Source: Phycisphaeraceae bacterium (lineage in GTDB: Bacteria; Planctomycetota; Phycisphaerae; Phycisphaerales; Phycisphaeraceae). Taken from it: 32,220 bases of DNA. A program made the translations under genes and the position numbers. Below, in pieces: positions 26,378 through 32,220 of this stretch (position 1 is its first letter; the number at the start of each line of letters is the position of its first letter). Location: contig NYZC01000112.1 in NCBI GenBank assembly GCA_002686995.1, positions 1 through 32,220 of the forward strand. Direction: 5' to 3'. A model generated the notes under the pieces. It searched no databases. It saw nothing but the letters and a program-made list of their open reading frames with translations, and had not been told where the DNA came from.

Positions 26378-27601
26378 ATGGAAGCAACGAGAGCAACGGA
26401 AGTAACGCAGCCGCAAAACGCGTGGCGCCCCTCGTCGGACCAGATCGCGTCGTACCAGGAGAACGGCTTCCTCGTCGTGCGCGGCCTGTTCGATGCGTTG
26501 CAGCTGGAACGATTCGACCGCGCCATTCTGCGACGGGTCCGGATGCCGGACTGCACGTCGAACCGCGAAGGCGTTTATCCGCACCCCGCCAAGTACACCG
26601 TTGCGCACGAGGGCCTGCTCGACCCGGGCCTGGCCGAAGTCGCCTGCTCGCCCGTCATTCTCGACGGCGCCGAGACGCTGCTCGGGGCGCCCCCGGTGCT
26701 CAAGGCGTTCGTCTCGTACCTGCGCACGCCCGGCTCCACCGGCAGCGGCACGCACTTCGACTACAAGCCCTTTCGCCCCGTCGGCTCGTCGGTGAACTGG
26801 CTGTTCGCGATTCTCGCCCTGACCGACTACACCGAGCAGATCGGACCGCTGCTTCTCTCACCCGGTTCACACAAGTGCACGACGATGGAGCAGCGCGGAC
26901 CCATCACGCACGTCACGCGCGCCGGCCGCGACGACATCCCCCCGATGGTCGATCCGAATCTGAAACGGGGCGACCTGGTGTTCATGCACATGTTCTGCTG
27001 GCACAAGGCGGACGCGAACCACTCGAATCAGGATCGATGGGGCATCTACAACAAGTACATGGCCGCCGACGCCCCGCCCGGTGCCGGCCCGTTCCTGTTC
27101 ACCGACCGCGAGCACGACATGCTCGACGAGCGCGGCCGGGGGGCGATGGCCTACCACAGCGACCGGCCGATCGGGGCGACGCGCCTCGTCCTCGAGCACG
27201 ATGGTCGCATCCTGCTCACCCGACAACCCGAAGCAGCAGCGTGGACGCTGCCAGGCGGTCACGCGGAATCGATGGATGTCAGGGACGGCTGGGACGTCGG
27301 CAACGTGATCGGCTCACTCGAGAAGCACGTCCTCGAGCAGACCGGTTGCGACCTCGACTGGATGACCTGGGTCGGCGACTACGACGAGGCCGACGGGCTC
27401 TGCCGCGTCTACGCGCGACCGATCGCAGCGCCGCACGCGGCGGAAGGCACTGCCGAGTGCGCCTGGTTCAGCGAAGACGAACTGAATCGCGGTGACGTTC
27501 CGCTGCGAATCGGCTTCGAACGCGCCGCCATCCATTCGTGGCTGCACGAACCGAAGCGGCGCGGGATCGGCCTGTCGCAGGCTCGCGCCGGGTTGAAATA
27601 G
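26378..27601 (+). CDS. PhyH dioxygenase fused to a degenerate Nudix domain
   Basis: 407 residues from ATG 26378, with AAAGG upstream. The same frame is open far into nagA but that part is only a shadow. Residues 15-260 are a PhyH-type Fe(II)/2-oxoglutarate oxygenase: THFDY gives His126 and Asp128, SPGSHKC follows, and the third ligand is His209 or His215 in CWHKADANHS. Residues 265-390 fit a Nudix fold: ATRLVLEHDGRILLTRQPEAAAWTLPGGHAES, then a stretched box ending SLEKHVLEQTG. In true Nudix hydrolases this is REUxEExG; here the first Arg-Glu is Lys-His and the last Glu is Gln, so hydrolysis is doubtful and the domain may only bind a nucleotide-like ligand. The first ten codons come from a 9-bp tandem repeat (EAT-RAT-EVT). 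Confidence 0.85.
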   Translation: MEATRATEVTQPQNAWRPSSDQIASYQENGFLVVRGLFDALQLERFDRAILRRVRMPDCTSNREGVYPHPAKYTVAHEGLLDPGLAEVACSPVILDGAETLLGAPPVLKAFVSYLRTPGSTGSGTHFDYKPFRPVGSSVNWLFAILALTDYTEQIGPLLLSPGSHKCTTMEQRGPITHVTRAGRDDIPPMVDPNLKRGDLVFMHMFCWHKADANHSNQDRWGIYNKYMAADAPPGAGPFLFTDREHDMLDERGRGAMAYHSDRPIGATRLVLEHDGRILLTRQPEAAAWTLPGGHAESMDVRDGWDVGNVIGSLEKHVLEQTGCDLDWMTWVGDYDEADGLCRVYARPIAAPHAAEGTAECAWFSEDELNRGDVPLRIGFERAAIHSWLHEPKRRGIGLSQARAGLK

Positions 27602-27608
27602 CGTCGCC

Positions 27609-28088
27609 GTGACCAGTCAGAGATTTGCCGTGGCTTCGAGAAAACCTGATCTCGAGTTCGTAGGGGCGCGATGTGGGCGTTGCGACTACGACCTCAGGGG
27701 ATTGCGGGAACCGGTGTGTCCGGAATGCGGATGGTTCCATGACCCTGACGAGATACAACGTGCCAGGAAGAGCCGCGTCGTGGTCGTGGGGCGCACGATC
27801 CTCGGCGCGTTCGGCCTTGCGGCCGTCTGTACATGCGCTGCGACGCCCGGTCTTGTTACTGCCGTTTGGCAGAGTCCTGCTTACGTCGTGAAGACCTATA
27901 TCGCTGCCGCATTCATCATGCCTTATCTCTGGATTCCAGCCGCCTATTACCCTTACGCGCGCATCCGATCCGGGTTGGCGCCGCCCGTGACGTGGCGGGT
28001 TGCCCTGGGCGGATACTGTCTCGGTGGAGCCGTGGTGTTCCTTGCGATCATTCTTCCGGTCTTCTCTCTGATGATCGTGCGGATGTGA
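27609..28088 (+). CDS. Zinc-ribbon membrane protein, ribbon at the N-terminus
   Basis: 159 residues from a GTG eight bases after the preceding stop; GTG 27630 is a possible later start. An N-terminal zinc ribbon (CGRCDYDLRGL...VCPECGW, about 22-41) is followed by about three membrane helices (TILGAFGLAAVCTCA, VKTYIAAAFIMPYLWI, ALGGYCLGGAVVFLAII). The ribbon closely resembles those of planctomycete membrane proteins of unknown function. It overlaps the next gene through GTGA, suggesting the two are made together. Function unknown. Confidence 0.65.
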   Translation: MTSQRFAVASRKPDLEFVGARCGRCDYDLRGLREPVCPECGWFHDPDEIQRARKSRVVVVGRTILGAFGLAAVCTCAATPGLVTAVWQSPAYVVKTYIAAAFIMPYLWIPAAYYPYARIRSGLAPPVTWRVALGGYCLGGAVVFLAIILPVFSLMIVRM

Positions 28089-28675
28089 ACGGACGGATCG
28101 TGCACCCGATGTTTCGAAGCGTCTCAACCCTGGCCTGCGCAAGTTCGGCCATCGTGCTCGGCGTGATGCTCTTCACGTGGCCGTGGAGTTACCTGTACTC
28201 GAACCAGCTCAACCTCGAGGTTCCCGGGGCCTCGCTGGTCGTCACGTCCTGGGACGGTCATCTGTTGAGCCACGCCGGATACGTGACGGGCCCGGTGGAG
28301 GGCGAGAACCGCCTCGTCTGGGTGAATTTATCGAACCGGATGGTGGACCTCGTGCCCAGCGATGGCAAGGAGAGCTGGAAGTTCTTCCGCCTCGGGTTCG
28401 GTTTCGACGGCAGGCTCCGGATGCCGTCCCGAAGGCGGTCGAACGGTTCCGTTTCCGTTCGCCTGTCCGTGCCTCACTGGTTCGTGATGCTCTGCTCCGG
28501 TGTGCTTCCGGCGATGTGGATGTGGCGGCGCGGCCGGCGCCGGCGGCCGGGACATCCGATGTGCCCGACCTGCGGGTACGATCTTGTGGCGAGTCCGGAA
28601 TCCTGCCCGGAGTGCGGAGAGACGATTTCGGATTCGATCTCCCGCGATCAGGGCGTCGATGCGCCAGCCCGTTAA
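28085..28675 (+). CDS. Zinc-ribbon membrane protein, ribbon at the C-terminus
   Basis: 196 residues from GTG 28085, which overlaps the previous stop; GTG 28100 and ATG 28109 are also possible. A first helix (SSAIVLGVMLFTWPW) leads into an outside domain of about 100 residues with no recognised motif. A second helix (WFVMLCSGVLPAMWMW) is followed by RRGRRRRPG, a positive stop-transfer signal, then the cytoplasmic zinc ribbon MCPTCGYDLVASPESCPECGE. The arrangement mirrors the preceding gene, with the ribbon at the other end. A poly-C hairpin follows the gene. Function unknown. Confidence 0.65.
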   Translation: MNGRIVHPMFRSVSTLACASSAIVLGVMLFTWPWSYLYSNQLNLEVPGASLVVTSWDGHLLSHAGYVTGPVEGENRLVWVNLSNRMVDLVPSDGKESWKFFRLGFGFDGRLRMPSRRRSNGSVSVRLSVPHWFVMLCSGVLPAMWMWRRGRRRRPGHPMCPTCGYDLVASPESCPECGETISDSISRDQGVDAPAR

Positions 28676-28699
28676 ATGGGACGCCCCCCCAACGGGATA

Positions 28700-28727
28700 C
28701 CCCCCCCCCCCCCTTACGAAGGGGGGG
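28700..28727. terminator. Poly-C/poly-G hairpin between convergent genes
   Basis: Fourteen C in a row (28700-28713), then TTACGAA, then seven G. CCCCCCCTT and AAGGGGGGG form a 9-bp stem with an ACG loop. It lies between the zinc-ribbon gene and the convergent peptidase and contains the peptidase's TAA stop (28714-28716). Probably a bidirectional barrier to transcription; homopolymer length may be unreliable. Confidence 0.5.
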
Positions 28728-29904
28728 CTTCCCCGCACGCCAGGTTCAGCGCGACCTCGCACCCGCCCAGGAACTCGTCGATGTGGAGCACCTCGTCCAC
28801 GGTGTGCGGATGATGCTGCCCCGCGCCGAGGGTGACCGTCGGCAGTCCGTGACGCGTCATCCAGTTGGCGTCGAGGCCGCCGTTGACGGTCTTGAGCTTC
28901 GCCGCCCGGCCCGTCACGGCCTTGACGGCCGCGACCGCGGCCACCACGCTCGGATCGCGCGTCTTGAGCTTGAACGACTCGTAGTCCAGCCGGATTTCGA
29001 AGCGCACCTTTCCCTGTCGACCGGCGACGTTGCGGTGTGACGCCGCCGCGCGCTCGAAGCTGCGCCGGAATCGCTTCAGGATCGTTTCACGGAAGCGCGG
29101 GCTGTGGCTGCGCACCTCGGCCAGCACCGTCGCGTGCGGCGCGACGACGTTGCAGGCCGAGCCGCCCTCGATCGTGCCGACGTTGCTCGTTCCGCGCTGC
29201 GTGCCCTTCTCGATCAGCCCAAGCCAGCCGTCGCGGTCGAGGTCCGCGATCGCCGCCGACGCGATCGCGATCGCGCTGACGCCGTCCTCCGGGTGCACGC
29301 CCGCGTGGCTCGCCACGCCCTCGATCGTCGTCTTCATGCGATAGGCGCCGGTCGCCGCGGTCATCAGCTCATCCGGGGCGCCGCCGTCCCAGTTGAAGGC
29401 CAGCTTCGGGTTGCCCAGGTCGCGCAGCGAGACGAGACGCGACCCCACGAGGCCGACCTCCTCCTGGATCGGGAAGAACAGCGTCAGGGGCGGATGGTCC
29501 AGCTTCCTGGAGCGCAGGGTGCGCACCGCGCTGAGAATCGCGGCCACGCCGCTGCGGTTGTCGGCGCCGAGCGCGGTGCCGCGATCGGCGGATCGAATCC
29601 GGTTGCCGCGCCGCACGGGCTTGCAGCCCTCGCAGACCGGCACCGTGTCGACGTGCGCCATGAGCAGGCGCCGCGGTCCCGATCGCGTGCCGGGCAGGCG
29701 CACGATGAGGCTACCGGTCTCGCCGCCGAACGGCGACCGGGTATGCGCGCGATCGAAGCGCATCGCCGAAGCGGGCACCTTCGCGCCGCGCAGCTCGCCG
29801 ACGACGGCCTTCAGGATGCGCGTCTCCTCGCCGCTCTTTCCCGGTATCGCCATCAGCTTCGTCACGAGCGATACGGCCCTTGTTGTGTCGATGTGCGTCG
29901 TCAT
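28714..29904 (-). CDS. M20-family metallopeptidase (PepT-like)
   Basis: 396 residues, usual for the M20 tri-/dipeptidase and aminoacyl-hydrolase group. The di-zinc site is complete: LLMAHVDTVP (His84, Asp86), LGADNRSGVAAIL (bridging Asp115), FFPIQEEVGLVGSR (catalytic Glu148 and ligand Glu149), FNWDGG (Asp173) and GAGQHHPHTVDEVLH (final His near 375). The middle section (HAGVHPEDGVSAI) is the lid/dimer domain. There is no signal peptide, so it acts in the cytoplasm on peptides or acylated amino acids. It starts 18 bp after the thrS stop on the same strand, so it is likely co-transcribed with thrS. The stop lies inside the G-tract hairpin. Confidence 0.9.
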   Translation of the reverse strand: MTTHIDTTRAVSLVTKLMAIPGKSGEETRILKAVVGELRGAKVPASAMRFDRAHTRSPFGGETGSLIVRLPGTRSGPRRLLMAHVDTVPVCEGCKPVRRGNRIRSADRGTALGADNRSGVAAILSAVRTLRSRKLDHPPLTLFFPIQEEVGLVGSRLVSLRDLGNPKLAFNWDGGAPDELMTAATGAYRMKTTIEGVASHAGVHPEDGVSAIAIASAAIADLDRDGWLGLIEKGTQRGTSNVGTIEGGSACNVVAPHATVLAEVRSHSPRFRETILKRFRRSFERAAASHRNVAGRQGKVRFEIRLDYESFKLKTRDPSVVAAVAAVKAVTGRAAKLKTVNGGLDANWMTRHGLPTVTLGAGQHHPHTVDEVLHIDEFLGGCEVALNLACGEAPPS

Positions 29905-29922
29905 GGAAGGGTTCCAAATCCA

Positions 29923-32004
29923 CTAATTCTTCACCCGCTCCTTCCCGAAGCTGTTGATCTCCGCCGCGACCTGCTCGATGAACTGCGCCAGCGGCATCGC
30001 GCCGAGATCGCCTTCGGCTCGCTCCCGCACGCTGACCGTGCCGGCCGCCTCGTCCTTGCCGCCGACCACGAGCATGTAGGGCACCTTCGCTTCCTGCGCC
30101 GTCTTGATCTTCGCGTTCACGCGCTCGTTCGAATCGTCGATCGTGCCGCGCAGCTGCGGCCCGTCGACGTCGGCGCACAGCGCCTCGTACACCTTGCGCG
30201 CGTAATCCAGGAACTTGTCGCTGATCGGGAGGATGCGCAGCTGCTCCGGGCTGAGCCACAGCGGGAACGCGCCGGCGAAATGCTCGATCAGCACGCCGAT
30301 GAAGCGCTCCATCGAGCCGAACGGCGCGCGGTGGATCATGACCGGCCGGTGCCGCTGGTTGTCCGCGCCAATGTAGCCCAGATCGAAACGGATCGGCAGG
30401 TTGTAGTCGACCTGGATCGTGCCGAGCTGCCAGTCGCGCTCGAGCGCGTCCTTGACCACGAAGTCGATCTTCGGGCCGTAGAACGCGGCCTCGCCCGGCT
30501 CGAGGCTGAACGGCACGCCGAGCTGCTCCGCGGCCTCGCGGCACGCGTCCTCGGCCTTCGACCAGTTGTCCGCCTCGCCGACGTACTTGCTCTGGTCCGG
30601 GTCGCGCAGGCCGACCCGCACGCGGTACTCGGTCATGTCCAGCGTCGAGAAGATGATCCGGACCAGGTCCAGGCACCCGCGCAGCTCGTCGGCGAGCTGC
30701 TGCTCGGTGCAGAACAGGTGCGCGTCGTCCTGCGTGAAGCCGCGCACGCGGGTCATGCCGCTGAGCTCGCCCGACTGCTCCCAGCGGTACACCGTGCCGA
30801 ACTCGGCGAGCCGGACCGGCAGGTCGCGGTAGCTGCGCTTCTCCGACGCGTAGATGCGCACGTGGTGCGGGCAGTTCATCGGCTTGAGCAGGTAGCCCTC
30901 GATCTCCCCCCGGTCCATCAGGTTCGACAGCTCGCCGCAGCTCGCATCCTCGCCGGCGAGCCGGCTGATCTGCTCGGCGCTGATCAGCGGCGGGTACTGG
31001 CTCTCCTGGTAGTAGGGGTAGTGGCCCGACGTCTTGTAGAGGTCGAGCTTGCCGATGTGCGGGGTGAAGACCTGCTGGTAGCCCTGCCGGCGCAGGTGCC
31101 GCGAGATGAACTGCTGGAGCTGGTCGCGCACGATGGCGCCCTTCGGCTTCCAGAGAATCAGCCCCTGCCCGACCTGGTCATCGATCGCGAACAGGCCCAG
31201 CCGCGCCCCGATGACGCGGTGATCGCGCTGGCGCGCCGCCTCGATCTTCTCCAGGTGCGCGTCGAGCTGCTCCTGGCTGAAGAACGCGGTGCCGTAGACG
31301 CGCTGGAAGCGGTCCGACTCGACGTCGCCGTGCCAGTGGCTCGTGGCGACGGACATCACCTTGAACGCGCCGATCCGGCCCGTCGACGGCAGGTGCGGCC
31401 CCATGCACAGGTCGTCCCAGCCGTGCGGCCGCGGCGCGGCGCCGTCCAGGTCCACGGTGCCGGTGACGTACCAGCTCAGGCGCTGCGCGCCGCCGTCGAG
31501 CGCGCGGCGGGCATTGTCGACCTTGTACTTGTTGCCCTCGGTCTCGAGCTTGGCGATCCCCTCGTCCGGCGGCAGCTCGTAGCGCGTGAAGGGCCGGTCC
31601 TCCTCGATGATCTCCTGCATCCGCTTCTCGATGCGCGGGAAATCGGTGGAGCTGATCGGCGTGTCGAGGGCCAGGTCGTAGTAGTAGCCCTGGTCCAGAG
31701 GCGGGCCGTACGCAAGCTGCGTCTCGGGCCAGAGCGACTCGATCGCCTCGGCGAGCACGTGAGCGCAGGAGTGACGAAGCAGGTAGAGCGCGTCGGCGTC
31801 GGCGGGCCTGCTGCCGCGCGGACGCGTGACGATGGCGAGCTCCGCGTCGTGGTCGATCGTCCAGTCCACGTCGCGAAGCGCCCCGTCGATCCGCGCCCCG
31901 ATCGCGGCCTTCGCGAGCCCGGGACCGATGTCGGCCGCCACCTGCGCCGCGGTGACGGGGCCGTCGTAGGTCCTGACCGAGCCATCGGGAAGCCTGATAT
32001 CCAT
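29923..32004 (-). CDS. thrS: Threonyl-tRNA synthetase
   Basis: 693 residues, full length. N-terminal TGS domain (1-60), editing domain with zinc-like HxxxH (His78, His82) and CxxxH (Cys200, His204 in LCMGPH), then the class II catalytic core: motif 2 region FGTVYRWEQSGELSGMTRVRGFTQDDAHLFC, zinc ligands Cys378 (MNCPHH), His429 and His557 (IHRAPFGSMERF). The C-terminal anticodon-binding domain follows. A segment of roughly 20 residues before MNCPHH (around 340-365, ending SNLMDRGEIEGYLLKP) is longer than in E. coli ThrRS. It charges tRNA-Thr and clears Ser-tRNA-Thr. It leads a two-gene unit with the M20 peptidase. Confidence 0.97.
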   Translation of the reverse strand: MDIRLPDGSVRTYDGPVTAAQVAADIGPGLAKAAIGARIDGALRDVDWTIDHDAELAIVTRPRGSRPADADALYLLRHSCAHVLAEAIESLWPETQLAYGPPLDQGYYYDLALDTPISSTDFPRIEKRMQEIIEEDRPFTRYELPPDEGIAKLETEGNKYKVDNARRALDGGAQRLSWYVTGTVDLDGAAPRPHGWDDLCMGPHLPSTGRIGAFKVMSVATSHWHGDVESDRFQRVYGTAFFSQEQLDAHLEKIEAARQRDHRVIGARLGLFAIDDQVGQGLILWKPKGAIVRDQLQQFISRHLRRQGYQQVFTPHIGKLDLYKTSGHYPYYQESQYPPLISAEQISRLAGEDASCGELSNLMDRGEIEGYLLKPMNCPHHVRIYASEKRSYRDLPVRLAEFGTVYRWEQSGELSGMTRVRGFTQDDAHLFCTEQQLADELRGCLDLVRIIFSTLDMTEYRVRVGLRDPDQSKYVGEADNWSKAEDACREAAEQLGVPFSLEPGEAAFYGPKIDFVVKDALERDWQLGTIQVDYNLPIRFDLGYIGADNQRHRPVMIHRAPFGSMERFIGVLIEHFAGAFPLWLSPEQLRILPISDKFLDYARKVYEALCADVDGPQLRGTIDDSNERVNAKIKTAQEAKVPYMLVVGGKDEAAGTVSVRERAEGDLGAMPLAQFIEQVAAEINSFGKERVKN

Positions 32005-32016
32005 GGCGAATCGCAG

Positions 32017-32022
32017 ATCATA
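32017..32022 (-). promoter_or_regulatory. Candidate -10 element for thrS
   Basis: Read on the minus strand the bases are TATGAT, one change from the sigma-70 consensus, 12 bp before the thrS ATG. Transcription would start only about five bases upstream of the ATG, implying a nearly leaderless message. No good -35 hexamer stands at the right distance. Confidence 0.25.
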
Positions 32023-32094
32023 ACTTCTGCCCCTCCCGAACGTGCGACAGGTGTCAGGGATCGCGGGTGGACGCGCGGCGGCCCCCGCGGCCGA

Positions 32095-32140
32095 ACCTTC
32101 GACGTTTAACCTTCGACCTCCGACCTTCGACCTTCGACCT
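32095..32140. repeat. 7-bp tandem repeat, about six units
   Basis: Units of ACCTTCG, with one degraded unit (32102-32108) and one with a single change (32116-32122), end in a partial unit. It lies between thrS and the right-hand ORF start. Same style of short array as at 3966-4019 and 11727-11774, but with a different unit. Confidence 0.85.
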
Positions 32141-32151
32141 AAAATGCCCCC

Positions 32152-32220
32152 ATGGTACGTCCTGACGGAGTCGTCAAGCGTAAGCGAGATGGCTCCTGCT
32201 GTATCGAGCTAGCGGGTGCA
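32152..32220 (+). CDS. Possible 5' end of a gene running off the window
   Basis: An ATG followed by 22 open codons to the window edge (MVRPDGVVKRKRDGSCCIELAGA). It is divergent from thrS and preceded by TAAAAT at 32140-32145, a possible -10, but no ribosome site is seen. Too short to identify; it could be chance. Confidence 0.25.
   Translation, partial: MVRPDGVVKRKRDGSCCIELAGA

Noticed and set aside
29104..32109. A 1001-codon open frame on the plus strand across the peptidase and thrS
   Set aside because: It is the antisense shadow of two intact enzymes. In high-GC DNA, antisense frames stay open by codon bias; the peptide is Arg/Val/Leu/Asp-rich with no domain.
32152..32220. An RNA gene at the right edge (tRNA or other)
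   Set aside because: No cloverleaf or other recognisable RNA fold could be drawn by eye; kept only as a weak partial ORF.

Overview
The window is a GC-rich chromosomal segment that most resembles Planctomycetota, perhaps a Phycisphaerae-type lineage. This rests on several things seen in the sequence: three small membrane proteins with the planctomycete-style zinc ribbon (CxxCxYxLxGL...CPECG), a very large secreted sulfatase with dockerin-like, LamG-like and PEP-CTERM regions, two PhyH-type oxygenases, an alpha-rhamnosidase-like glycosidase, and intergenic palindromes of the 'NTDEHG' type. No rRNA, tRNA, CRISPR array, transposase or phage gene was found.

Layout. 37-2919 encodes a protein made of seven CARDB-like repeats whose first repeat is incomplete. 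3025-3798 (-) is an HpcH/HpaI aldolase, divergent across a dyad from a broken GH106-like glycosidase gene (4047-5806). 5850-7385 (-) is a response regulator with degenerate GGDEF-like and HD-GYP-like regions. 7779-11320 holds glnS, an acetoacetate-decarboxylase-like gene that overlaps it, and a 3-hydroxyacid dehydrogenase. 11412-16181 (-) carries a small zinc-ribbon protein and a tightly overlapped set GT4 glycosyltransferase / LPG-synthase-type membrane protein / TRAP DctQ / TRAP DctM. 16389-20218 (+) adds a GT4 enzyme, an O-antigen-ligase-like protein and a second GT4 enzyme, so 13.7-20.2 kb is an envelope-polysaccharide or protein-glycosylation region. 20399-23806 (-) is the multidomain sulfatase. 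23970-27601 (+) is a compact operon: unknown 132-aa protein, PhyH dioxygenase, NagA, and a PhyH-Nudix fusion. 27609-28675 (+) encodes two overlapping zinc-ribbon membrane proteins. 28714-32004 (-) is thrS followed by an M20 peptidase.

How the genes may work together (inference). The glycosidase, sulfatase, aldolase, NagA and TRAP permease fit a heterotroph that degrades sulfated or deoxy-sugar polysaccharides. The glycosyltransferase / ligase / flippase-like genes would build the cell's own surface glycans, and the PEP-CTERM tail on the sulfatase links it to exosortase-type surface anchoring. The most unusual items are the PhyH-NagA-PhyH/Nudix operon, the sulfatase with changed signature residues and an inserted golvesin-like region, and a 45-bp element found just after the stop codons of two unrelated genes. 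Intergenic spaces are rich in short tandem arrays of 7-9 bp period.
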